From: Ruminococcus sp.
GTDB lineage: Bacteria > Bacillota > Clostridia > Oscillospirales > Acutalibacteraceae
Assembly: GCA_017457955.1 (NCBI GenBank)
Contig: JAFTGL010000004.1
Span: forward strand, 124,001-188,000
DNA: 64,000 nt
Direction of reading: 5' to 3'
Part shown: piece by piece, positions 15,889 through 24,634 of the stretch
Layout of the letters: each line of letters starts with the position of its first letter
How positions within the stretch are numbered: the stretch's first letter is position 1
Position numbers and translations under genes: made by a program
Notes under the pieces: generated by a model
Databases searched by the model: none
What the model was told of the DNA's origin: nothing
The model's input: only the letters and a program-made list of their open reading frames with translations

Positions 15889-18177
15889 ATGGATTACAAC
15901 ACAACAGCATTAGACACCAAAATCAAAGAGATGGCGGCGCGTATCCGCGAGCTCAGAGAGCTTGAGGGCAAGACCGTCGCCGAGATGGCAGCGTTCGCCG
16001 ACATCACCGAGGATGAGTATATCGCCTGTGAATCGGGCGAGCAGGATCTGAACTTCGCGTTCATTTACCGCGTCTCTCAGGCGCTGAATGTCAACGTCAC
16101 CGAGATCATCGAGGGTATCTCCCCGAACCTGAAATCCTATACCGTGACCCGCAGGGGATCGGGACAAAAGGTGAGTCAGGCGCACGGCATGACCTACTAC
16201 AACCTCGCTTACGCGTTCCAGAACCGTATCGCCGAGCCTCTGTACGTCAAGAGCAAATACAATCCCGAGGCGCAGTCTAAGCCGATGGAGCTGACGACCC
16301 ATGACGGTCAGGAGATCGATATCGTCATCGAAGGCCAGCTGATGGTTCAGGTCGGCGATCACAAGGAGATCTTAGGACCCGGCGACACCATCTATTTTGA
16401 TTCCAATACACCGCACGGCGAAATGGCAGTCGGCGAGCAGGACTGTATTTTTTACGCGATCGTCCTCAACCCGAAGGGCGAGCCGATCCCCGAGCTGACT
16501 CAGACCAAGGCGATCGCTCCCAAGAAGGTCGAGAACACCGATACCAAGGAGCGCGTCTGGAAGAAATTCGTCGATTATGAGGTCAACGAGAACGGTACGC
16601 CGACAAAGGTCGAGTTCAAGAACACCGACAGCTTCAACTTCGGCTACGACGTCATCGACGCGATCTCTTATAAAGATCCCGATAAGCTCGCGATGATCCA
16701 CGTCGGCAAGGACAAGACCGAACACCGCTTCACCTTCACCGACATGCGCCATGCGTCCTCTCAGTGCGCTAACTACTTCAAATCCTTAGGTATCCGCAAG
16801 GGCGACCGCGTTATGCTGATCCTCAAGCGTCATTACCAGTTCTGGTTCGCCATCGTCGGCTTGCATAAGCTCGGCGCGATCGCGATCCCCGCGACCAACC
16901 AGCTGCAGGCGCATGACCTCGAATACCGCTTCAAGGCGGCAGGCGTCTCCGCGATCCTCTGTACAGGCGACGGCTACTCTGCCGAAGAGGTCGAGAAGGC
17001 GATGGAGAGCTATCCCCAGATCAAGCGTATCATGGTCAACGGCGTCCGCGAGGGCTGGCGCAACTTTGACGAAGAATATAAGTTGTTCTCCTCACACTTT
17101 GAACGTAAGGAGAGCACTCCCTGCGGCGACGACATCATGCTGATGTACTTCACATCGGGCACATCGGGCTATCCGAAGATCGCCGCCCACAGCTATAAAT
17201 TAGCCCTCGGTCACTTCATGACCGCCCATTTCTGGCACAACGTCGATCCCGACGGTCTGCACTTCACCATTTCCGACACCGGCTGGGCAAAAGCCGCGTG
17301 GGGCAAGCTCTACGGTCAGTGGCTGTGCGAAGCGCCGATGTTCGTCTATGACTTCGACCGTTTCCATGCCGACGACATCCTGCCGATGTTCGCAAAATAC
17401 AAGATCACGACCTTCTGCGCGCCGCCTACCATGCTGCGCATGATGATCAAGGAGGATATCTCTAAGTACGATTTTTCCTCTGTCAAGCGTATGACCACCG
17501 CGGGCGAAGCGCTGAATCCCGAGGTATACAACCAGTTTGAGAAGCTGACAGGTCTGCAGATCATGGAAGGCTTCGGTCAGACCGAGACCGCCGTTATCAT
17601 CTGCAACATGATCGGCGCGTCCCATAAGATCGGCTCGATGGGCAAGCCCTCTCCGATCTATGACATCCACCTGATCGACAAGGACGGCAACGACGTCCCC
17701 GACGGTGAGCCGGGCGAGATCGTTATCAACATTGCGAACGGCATGCCCTGCGGTCTGGCGATGTACTACTACAACGACGTCGACGCGACCCGCAAGAACT
17801 GGCGCAACGGCTACTACCACACCGGCGACCTCGCGTGGCGCGATGAGGACGGCTTCTTCTGGTATGTCGGCAGAGCGGACGACGTTATCAAGTCCTCCGG
17901 CTACCGTATCGGACCGTTCGAGATCGAGTCCGTCATCATGGAACTCCCGTATGTTCTCGAATGCGGCGTTTCCGCCGCTCCCGACCCCGTTCGCGGTCAG
18001 GTCGTCAAGGCGTCCATCGTACTCGTCAAGGGTACAGAGGGGACAGACGAGCTCAAGAAGGAGATCCAGGACTACGTCAAGACCCATACCGCGCCGTACA
18101 AATATCCGCGTATCGTCGTATTCCGCGACAGCCTTCCCAAGACGACCAGCGGAAAGATCCAGCGCAACAAGCTGTAA
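15889..18177 (+). CDS. HTH-cupin-acyl-CoA synthetase fusion (Val T-box controlled)
   Basis: A 762-residue paralogue of the 13255 protein with the same order: XRE-type helix-turn-helix (residues about 15-75), cupin (about 110-205; GQEIDIVIEGQLMVQVG, GDTIYFDSNTPHG) and acyl-CoA synthetase (TSGTSG from residue 422, SDTGWAKAAWGKLYGQW, C-terminal SGKIQRNKL). I chose ATG 15889 after a TGAGGT site; the frame stays open upstream only because it runs through the T-box. The valine T-box suggests isobutyrate as substrate (inference). The next gene follows after 11 bases, opening an operon that continues to the aminotransferase at 22581. Confidence 0.88.
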   Translation: MDYNTTALDTKIKEMAARIRELRELEGKTVAEMAAFADITEDEYIACESGEQDLNFAFIYRVSQALNVNVTEIIEGISPNLKSYTVTRRGSGQKVSQAHGMTYYNLAYAFQNRIAEPLYVKSKYNPEAQSKPMELTTHDGQEIDIVIEGQLMVQVGDHKEILGPGDTIYFDSNTPHGEMAVGEQDCIFYAIVLNPKGEPIPELTQTKAIAPKKVENTDTKERVWKKFVDYEVNENGTPTKVEFKNTDSFNFGYDVIDAISYKDPDKLAMIHVGKDKTEHRFTFTDMRHASSQCANYFKSLGIRKGDRVMLILKRHYQFWFAIVGLHKLGAIAIPATNQLQAHDLEYRFKAAGVSAILCTGDGYSAEEVEKAMESYPQIKRIMVNGVREGWRNFDEEYKLFSSHFERKESTPCGDDIMLMYFTSGTSGYPKIAAHSYKLALGHFMTAHFWHNVDPDGLHFTISDTGWAKAAWGKLYGQWLCEAPMFVYDFDRFHADDILPMFAKYKITTFCAPPTMLRMMIKEDISKYDFSSVKRMTTAGEALNPEVYNQFEKLTGLQIMEGFGQTETAVIICNMIGASHKIGSMGKPSPIYDIHLIDKDGNDVPDGEPGEIVINIANGMPCGLAMYYYNDVDATRKNWRNGYYHTGDLAWRDEDGFFWYVGRADDVIKSSGYRIGPFEIESVIMELPYVLECGVSAAPDPVRGQVVKASIVLVKGTEGTDELKKEIQDYVKTHTAPYKYPRIVVFRDSLPKTTSGKIQRNKL

Positions 18178-18188
18178 AAGGTGACAGT

Positions 18189-18851
18189 ATGCAATATAAA
18201 CGATTGACCATCCTCTGCGGTCACTACGGCTCGGGAAAGACCAATATCGCCGTCAATATGGCGCTCGATCTTAAAACTCAGCGTGAGAATGTCGCGATCG
18301 CCGACCTTGATATCGTCAATCCCTATTTCCGCTCTAAAGACAGCGAGGATGAATTCAAAGAGCACGGCATCCGCCTGATCTGCTCGGAGTTTGCGTCCTC
18401 CAACGTCGACCTGCCCTCTATGCCCGCCGACCTGTACTCGATCACCGACGACAAAAGCCTTTCCGTCATCATGGACATCGGCGGCGACGACAGGGGAGCT
18501 TACGCGCTCGGCAGACTGCGTGACGCGATTATGAACGAGAACGACTACGAAATGCTCATGGTCGTCAACAAGTTCCGTCCTCTGACGCCCGACGCTCCCT
18601 CGACCATCGAGGTCATGCGCGAGATCGAGGCGGCATGCGGAATCCCGTTCACGGGGATCATCAACAACTCCAATTTAGCAGGGGAGACCGATGCGTCAGC
18701 TGTTCTGTCCTCTGCGGAGTATGCGCGTGAGGTTTGCGCACTGTCGGGGTTACCGTTAGTGCTGACCACCGTTGAGGATAGACTTTATGATGAACTGAAA
18801 GATCAAATCAGCCCATTATTCCGCTTGAAGCTGCAGGCAAAGCCTGTTTGA
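18189..18851 (+). CDS. MinD/ParA-like P-loop ATPase in the VOR operon
   Basis: A 220-residue protein with a deviant Walker A motif (CGHYGSGKTN, G11-T18), an ADLDIVNPYFRS switch segment, a MDIGGDDRGAYALGR stretch and VVNKFRPLT. These belong to the CobQ/MinD/ParA nucleotide-binding group. No membrane-targeting tail is evident. It lies between the valine-controlled acyl-CoA synthetase and the ferredoxin subunit, 11 and 56 bases away, so a role in maturation (for example iron-sulfur or cofactor delivery) or regulation of the oxidoreductase is plausible but unproven. ATG 18189 follows AAAAGGTGACAGT. Confidence 0.75.
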   Translation: MQYKRLTILCGHYGSGKTNIAVNMALDLKTQRENVAIADLDIVNPYFRSKDSEDEFKEHGIRLICSEFASSNVDLPSMPADLYSITDDKSLSVIMDIGGDDRGAYALGRLRDAIMNENDYEMLMVVNKFRPLTPDAPSTIEVMREIEAACGIPFTGIINNSNLAGETDASAVLSSAEYAREVCALSGLPLVLTTVEDRLYDELKDQISPLFRLKLQAKPV

Positions 18852-18907
18852 CCAAAAGCGAAATTATAAATTTGTTATCATATTCTGATAAAGAAGGGAA
18901 AATGTAT

Positions 18908-19114
18908 ATGGCAAAGCTAACTTTTAAGACAGACAACTGTAAAGGTTGCGCGCTGTGCGTAGACGCTTGCCCCAAGGGTATCCTGCGCCTTGCCACAGAC
19001 AAAATCAACAAAAAGGGTCATCATCCCGTCGAGTGCACCGATATGGAACAGTGTATCGGCTGTGCGTCCTGCTACATGATGTGCCCCGACTGTATCATTA
19101 AGGTAGAAAGGTGA
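18908..19114 (+). CDS. 2-oxoacid:ferredoxin oxidoreductase delta subunit (2[4Fe-4S] ferredoxin)
   Basis: A 68-residue ferredoxin with two four-cysteine clusters: C11, C14, C17, C21 and C49, C52, C55, C59. It carries electrons between the TPP subunits and the soluble ferredoxin pool. ATG 18908 is nine bases from the GAAGGG site; the earlier ATG 18902 is too close. It is followed after nine bases by the alpha subunit, the usual delta-alpha-beta-gamma order of four-subunit VOR/KOR enzymes. Confidence 0.92.
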   Translation: MAKLTFKTDNCKGCALCVDACPKGILRLATDKINKKGHHPVECTDMEQCIGCASCYMMCPDCIIKVER

Positions 19115-19123
19115 TGAAACGAT

Positions 19124-20187
19124 ATGGCAGATAAGATTTTGATGAAGGGTAATGAAGCAATCGCCGCCGCTGCGATCAAGGCGGGCTGCATGCATTACTT
19201 CGGTTATCCGATCACACCTCAGACAGAGATCGCCGCTTATATGGCGAAGGTCATGCCGAAGATCGGCGGCACCTTCCTGCAGGCGGAGTCCGAGATCGCC
19301 GCGATTAACATGGTTTACGGCGTTTCCTCCGCGGGCAAGAGAGTCATGACCTCTTCTTCCTCTCCCGGCGTGTCCTTGAAGGGCGAGGGATTATCCTACC
19401 TTGCAGGCTCCGACCTGCCCGCTCTGATCGTCAACGTCCAGCGCGGCGGTCCCGGTCTTGGCGGTATCCAGCCTTCCCAGTCCGACTACTTCCAGTCCAC
19501 CCGCGGCGGCGGTCACGGCGACTATCACATGATCGTTCTCGCTCCCGCTTCCGTTCAGGAGATGGCTGAGCTGACCGTCAAGGGCTTTGAGCTTGCCGAT
19601 ACCTACCGCATGACCGCGATGATCCTCGCCGACGGTACGATGGGTCAGATGATGGAGCCTGTTTCCATCGACGATCTCGAAGTAAAGCCCGCTCCCGAAA
19701 AGCCGTGGGCGACTACCGGCACGAAGATGGAGCGCGAGCACAACATCGTCAACTCCCTGTCTCTTGTTCCCGAGGAACTCGAGATGTTCAACTTCCAGCG
19801 TTATGACCGCTATAAGGTCATCGAAGAGAATGAGACCATGTACGAAGAGTACAAGGTCGACGACGCCGACATCGTTATCGCCGCTTTCGGTATCGCCGCG
19901 CGTGTCAGCAAGAACGCGGTCGACGAAGCGCGCAAGCTCGGCATCAAGGTCGGTCTGATCCGACCCATCACCCTCTGGCCCTTCCCGAAGGCTCCCTTCA
20001 AGAAGGCGGCTGAGCACGCAAAGGCGTTCCTGTCCGTCGAGCTGAACATGGGTCAGATGATCGAGGACGTACAGCTCGCGATCGAGTCGAAATGTCCCGT
20101 ATCCCTGTGCAACCGCGCCGGCGGTATGATCCCCGACCCCGCGCAGGTACTGAATGCTATCAAAGAAATCAACGGAGGTATTGCATA

Positions 20188-20188
<1 letters not shown>
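19124..20188 (+). CDS. vorB: 2-oxoacid:ferredoxin oxidoreductase alpha subunit, VorB-like
   Basis: A 354-residue subunit of the pyruvate/2-ketoisovalerate/2-ketoglutarate:ferredoxin oxidoreductase family. It starts with LMKGNEAIAAAAIKAGC and HYFGYPITPQTEI (about residues 24-36), has the SSSSPGVSLKGEGLSYLAGSD segment, and ends with the domain-II fold (VGLIRPITLWPFP). This sequence type is usually annotated as 3-methyl-2-oxobutanoate (2-ketoisovalerate) oxidoreductase VorB. The enzyme interconverts a 2-oxoacid plus CoA with acyl-CoA, CO2 and reduced ferredoxin. Its place beside a branched-chain aminotransferase supports branched-chain substrates. Confidence 0.88.
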
Positions 20189-20945
<757 letters not shown>

Positions 20946-20946
<1 letters not shown>

Positions 20947-21485
20947 TGAGCGCTAAAAATATGTTATTCTCCGGCTTCGGCGGTCAGGGTATTCTTTTCG
21001 CCGGCAAATTCATCGCGTACAAGGGTCTGATCGAGGATAAGCAGGTAAGTTGGCTTCCCTCCTACGGTCCCGAGATGCGCGGCGGTACAGCGTCCTGCTC
21101 CGTCATCGTCTCCGACACTCCCGTCGGCTCTCCGATCGTCAGTAACCCCGATATCCTCGTTGCCATGAACCTGCCTTCCTTAGACAGATTCGAGAGCAAG
21201 GTCGTTTCGGGCGGCATGATCTTCGCCGACAGCACCCTGATCGAGCGTAAGGTCGAGCGCGACGACGTCAAGGTGTTCTACATCCCCGCGACCCGCATGG
21301 CGTCCGATGAGAACCTCGGCAACCTTGCCAACATGATCATCGTCGGCAAGCTGTTGAAGGAGACCGGCGACTACACCGACGACGGCATCCGTGCCGCTCT
21401 TGACAAGGTCATCTCCGCGAAGCGCGCCAACATGAAGGACGTCAACTTCAAGGCGATCGAGCTCGGCGCAAATTATAACGAATAA
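20946..21485 (+). CDS. vorC: 2-oxoacid:ferredoxin oxidoreductase gamma subunit
   Basis: A 179-residue gamma subunit with the [12 protein letters not shown] motif at residues 10-21 and [13 protein letters not shown], typical for CoA/ferredoxin-facing gamma domains. It overlaps the beta gene by one base (TAATG). With its neighbours it completes a four-subunit enzyme. The aminotransferase gene begins 34 bases downstream with its own AAAAAGGAG site. Confidence 0.9.
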
Positions 21486-21519
21486 GAACCATTTATTAGC
21501 GAAAAAGGAGTAATGTATC

Positions 21520-22581
21520 ATGGATATCAAAGTTACCTTAAATCCGAATCCGAAGGAAAAGCCCGATTCTTCCGTCCTCGGCTTCGGCAAATATTTCACC
21601 GACCACATGTTCCGCTGGAGCTGGAGCAAGGAAGAGGGCTGGCACAATCCCCGTATCGTACCCTTTGAGCGCCTTTCCATCCATCCCGCTTCCACCGTTC
21701 TGCACTACGGCTCCGAGATCTTTGAGGGCTTAAAGGCATATCGCCGCGCTGACGGCAAGGTTCAGCTGTTCAGACCTATCGAGAACATTCGCCGCATGAA
21801 CAACTCCGCCGAGCGTCTGTGCCTGCCGCAGATGCCTGAGGAGGACGCGATGCAGGCGCTGATCGAGTTCGTCCGCTTAGAGCAGGATTGGACTCCTTCC
21901 GATAAGGGCACCTCTCTGTATCTCAGACCCTTCATGTTCGGCAACGACGAGAGCTTAGGCGTTCACGCCGTTCACAACGCGGAGTTCATCATCATTGCTT
22001 CTCCCGTCGGCTCTTACTATAAAGAGGGCCTGAACCCCGTTAAGATTATGATCGAGGACGAGGACGTCCGCGCGGTACGCGGCGGCACAGGCTACGCGAA
22101 GTGCGGCGGCAACTACGCCGCTTCCAACCGTGCAGGCGAGCGCGCCGAGCAGATGGGCTACAGTCAGGTTCTGTGGCTCGACGGCGTAGAGCGCAAGTAC
22201 ATCGAGGAAGTCGGCGCGATGAACGTCATGTTCAAGATCGGCGACGAGATCGTCACCCCCAAGCTGACCGGTTCCATCCTGCCCGGTATCACCCGCAAGA
22301 GCTGCATCGAGCTCTTGAAGAACGAGGGCTACAACATCAACGAGCGCTTACTGCCCGTTGCGGAGCTCAGTAAGGCGATGGAGGACGGCACTCTCGAAGA
22401 GGCATGGGGCTGCGGTACCGCGGCTGTTGTCTCTCCGATCGGCGAGCTGATGTACAAGGAGCACAAGTACACCGTCAACAACAACGAGATCGGCAAGCTG
22501 TCCCAGCACCTCTACGATACCCTCACCGGTATCCAGTGGGGCGAGATCGAGGACACCTACGGCTGGACGGTCGAAATCTGA
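21520..22581 (+). CDS. ilvE: branched-chain amino acid aminotransferase
   Basis: A 353-residue PLP-dependent class IV aminotransferase of the longer (eukaryotic-like, type II) BCAT form. The PLP lysine is K194 in GYAKCGGNYAAS; FEGLKAYR (about 68-75), YLRPFMFG and the late GCGTAAVVSPIG are family signatures. It converts 2-oxoisovalerate, 3-methyl-2-oxopentanoate and 2-oxoisocaproate to Val, Ile and Leu with glutamate. As the last gene of the Val-T-box operon, directly after the VOR subunits, it would take the oxidoreductase products. A terminator follows. Confidence 0.95.
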   Translation: MDIKVTLNPNPKEKPDSSVLGFGKYFTDHMFRWSWSKEEGWHNPRIVPFERLSIHPASTVLHYGSEIFEGLKAYRRADGKVQLFRPIENIRRMNNSAERLCLPQMPEEDAMQALIEFVRLEQDWTPSDKGTSLYLRPFMFGNDESLGVHAVHNAEFIIIASPVGSYYKEGLNPVKIMIEDEDVRAVRGGTGYAKCGGNYAASNRAGERAEQMGYSQVLWLDGVERKYIEEVGAMNVMFKIGDEIVTPKLTGSILPGITRKSCIELLKNEGYNINERLLPVAELSKAMEDGTLEEAWGCGTAAVVSPIGELMYKEHKYTVNNNEIGKLSQHLYDTLTGIQWGEIEDTYGWTVEI

Positions 22582-22601
22582 TTATACTGAATTTTCACAG
22601 A

Positions 22602-22629
22602 ACAGCAGGGGAGACCCTGCTGTTTTTTT
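22602..22629 (+). terminator. terminator after ilvE
   Basis: The stem ACAGCAGGG / CCCTGCTGT with a GAGA loop is followed by seven T. Confidence 0.92.
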
Positions 22630-22689
22630 GAGGTGCTGTCCAAGAAGCCGAGCGTATAGCGAAGGCTGATTGGGTAACAGCACCCACGC
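22630..22689. repeat. GAGGTG/CACCCACGC hairpin element, copy B
   Basis: The 60-base element has outer arms GGTGCTGTCCAA / TTGGGTAACAGCACC and an inner AAGCC / GGCT pair. It opens GAGGTG and closes CACCCACGC, like copies at 10444 and 50811. It abuts the ilvE terminator. Confidence 0.65.
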
Positions 22690-22692
22690 AAG

Positions 22693-22742
22693 GCTCTCCC
22701 AAGAATCGGAGTGCTTCGCACGAACGATGATTGGTTGAGAGC
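22693..22742. repeat. second, tandem palindrome sharing the CCAA/TTGG core
   Basis: Arms GCTCTCCCAA and TTGGTTGAGAGC enclose ATCG / CGAT and the perfect GTGC-TTC-GCAC tip. The inner part resembles copy B just upstream, so the two may be successive insertions or a duplication. The 22582-23180 gap contains only these repeats, the promoter and the Leu T-box. Confidence 0.5.
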
Positions 22743-22839
22743 TACTGCGCGCCGTTGGCAAATCAACTATAATTTTACGTAGTTTTCTTCATACTTTCAG
22801 TACAACGGCTGAAACATGAAATTTTCGTGTGTTAAAGTG

Positions 22840-22868
22840 TTGACAATTCAAAATCATTGTGTTATATT
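22840..22868 (+). promoter_or_regulatory. promoter of the Leu T-box operon
   Basis: TTGACA (22840-22845) and TATATT (22863-22868) are separated by 17 bases. Confidence 0.8.
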
Positions 22869-22874
22869 ACTAAA

Positions 22875-23160
22875 CAGCACAATAAACCACATAAATGCGT
22901 TGATGAAATTATCGCTTTTGAGGTACCTTTTCAGAGAACCGTCGGTCGGTGCGAGACGGCAGGGGAACATAAGCGAGTCTCATTTCGGAGCAGAGTTACT
23001 GAAGCAGATGTTGTAAGTGACTCCGGATTGTCCCGTTATCATGGCAGAGGGCTTGTCAGAGCCCGGTGAGTGACCGTACAACGGCGTACGGTAAACAGGG
23101 TGGTACCGCGAAGTGATTTCGTCCCTGAGGTCAGAAATGATCTCAGGGTTCTTTATTTAT
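22875..23160 (+). promoter_or_regulatory. T-box riboswitch, specifier CTC (Leu)
   Basis: Stem I begins with ATGCGTTGATGAA; the distal loops are AGAGA and GGTCGGTGCGAG. The 3' side reads CTC-ATTTC-GGAG, placing a leucine codon at 22979-22981. The core AGGGTGGTACCGCGAAG is at about 23097-23113, and the terminator CCTGAG...CTCAGG plus TTCTTTATTT ends at about 23158. Uncharged tRNA-Leu should allow transcription of the following LeuA-like, ligase and hydrolase genes. Confidence 0.88.
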
Positions 23161-23180
23161 GTAAGAAAAGAGGAAACAGT

Positions 23181-24551
23181 ATGAACCACATCAAGATTGC
23201 CGACACAACCTTATCTGACGCGAAATCGACCTTATCCTTTAAGCAGAAGCTGGAGATCGCGCGTAAGCTGGAGCGACTTGGCGTCGACGCGATCGAGCTG
23301 CCCGAGATCGGCTCCGCAAAAGCCGATACGCTGCTTGTCCGCACCGCGGCTTCTTTTGTCAAGAACAGCGTGATTTCCGTCGCGGCGAGCTCTTCGCCCG
23401 TTGCCATCGACCTTGCCGCCGAGGCGCTGAGGGGCACCGCCCGTCCGCGTATCCGCGTCGAGCTGCCGATGACCGCTTCCATCATGGAGTACACGCTTCA
23501 CAAGAAGCAGGATAAGATGTGCGCTTATGTCAGCGCGATGGTCGAGAAGGCAAAGTCGGTTTGCGGCGATGTAGAGTTCACTGCCATCGACGCGACCCGC
23601 GCCGAGAAAGAATTCCTCAAAGAAGCCATCGCGACCGCCGTCAAAGCAGGCGCGACCTGCGTGACCCTCTGCGACGACGCGGCGATCCTCCTACCCGATG
23701 ATTTCGCGGCGTTCATCAAGGAAATGAGCGAGGGTATCGACGTACCTGTCGGCGTATTCTGCAACGATAAAAACGGTGTTGCGACTGCCGCTTCTATTTT
23801 AGCCGTGAAGAACGGCGCGAAGTGCGTCAAGACCTCTATCGGCGGCGAAGCGACCTCCCTGCGCTCCTTCGGCACGCTGATGAAGGACATCCGCGAGAAC
23901 TACGGCTACAGCGCCGATATCCGCACCACCGAGCTGCACAGAGCGATCGACCAGATCGAGTGGATCATCAACGGTAAGACGACGACCGCGGCGTCCCGTG
24001 AGATCGTCGACGAGGGTATCCGTCTGGACCTGAACGACACGATCGACACAGTCCGCGGACATGTGGAGAAGATCGGCTACGACCTCTCCGATGAGGATAT
24101 CCGGAAGGTATATGAAGAATTCCGCCGTATCGCCCGCAAGAAACCTGTCGGGATCAAGGAGCTGGACGCGATCGTTGCCTCCGCCGCCTTACAGGTTCCC
24201 GCGACCTACACCATCGAGAATTACGTCATCAACAGCGGCAACAAGATCAGCTCCTCCGCGCAGATCGCTCTGAACCGCGAGGGCAGGACTGTACAGGGTA
24301 TCGCGATCGGCGACGGTCCGATCGACGCGGCATTCCACGCCATCGAGCAGATCATCGGCAGACGCTTTGAGCTGGATGATTTTTCCATTCAGACCGTTAC
24401 GCAGGAGAAGGAAGCGATGGGCAACGCCCTCGTCCGTCTGCGTGTAGGCGGCAAGATCTACTCCGGCACGGGACTTTCCACCGATATCATCGGCGCGTCC
24501 GTTCGCGCGTACATCAACGCTGTCAACAAGATCGTTTACGAAGAGGATTGA
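23181..24551 (+). CDS. LeuA-like (2-isopropylmalate synthase family) protein lacking catalytic residues
   Basis: A 456-residue protein with the LeuA order: HMGL-like TIM barrel (residues 1-250), linker, and C-terminal LeuA allosteric dimer domain (about 335-455, with GDGPIDAAFHAIEQIIGR and GTGLSTDIIGASVRAYI). However, the invariant TTLRDGEQ reads TTLSDAKS (S12 replaces the catalytic Arg) and the metal-binding H-x-H reads F193-C-N195. It therefore probably does not condense acetyl-CoA. With the leucine-binding domain kept and a leucine T-box in front, a leucine-sensing or structural role is a reasonable guess. ATG 23181 has AAGAGGAAAC. Confidence 0.8.
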   Translation: MNHIKIADTTLSDAKSTLSFKQKLEIARKLERLGVDAIELPEIGSAKADTLLVRTAASFVKNSVISVAASSSPVAIDLAAEALRGTARPRIRVELPMTASIMEYTLHKKQDKMCAYVSAMVEKAKSVCGDVEFTAIDATRAEKEFLKEAIATAVKAGATCVTLCDDAAILLPDDFAAFIKEMSEGIDVPVGVFCNDKNGVATAASILAVKNGAKCVKTSIGGEATSLRSFGTLMKDIRENYGYSADIRTTELHRAIDQIEWIINGKTTTAASREIVDEGIRLDLNDTIDTVRGHVEKIGYDLSDEDIRKVYEEFRRIARKKPVGIKELDAIVASAALQVPATYTIENYVINSGNKISSSAQIALNREGRTVQGIAIGDGPIDAAFHAIEQIIGRRFELDDFSIQTVTQEKEAMGNALVRLRVGGKIYSGTGLSTDIIGASVRAYINAVNKIVYEED

Positions 24552-24634
24552 GGCACGTGTGCCTTTTTCTTGATCGATCACACAAATCATTCTACTTGAT
24601 ATAGATTTCGAAACAGAAAGGTTGAGAATCACCG

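Noticed and set aside
17200..18087. 295-residue open frame on the minus strand
   Set aside because: Antisense to the acyl-CoA synthetase; a shadow of codon bias.
22816..23069. Two short plus-strand frames before the LeuA-like gene
   Set aside because: They coincide with the promoter and T-box Stem I and have no ribosome site.
23181..24551. Functional 2-isopropylmalate, homocitrate or citramalate synthase
   Set aside because: Catalytic Arg and both metal histidines are missing, so I call it LeuA-like only.
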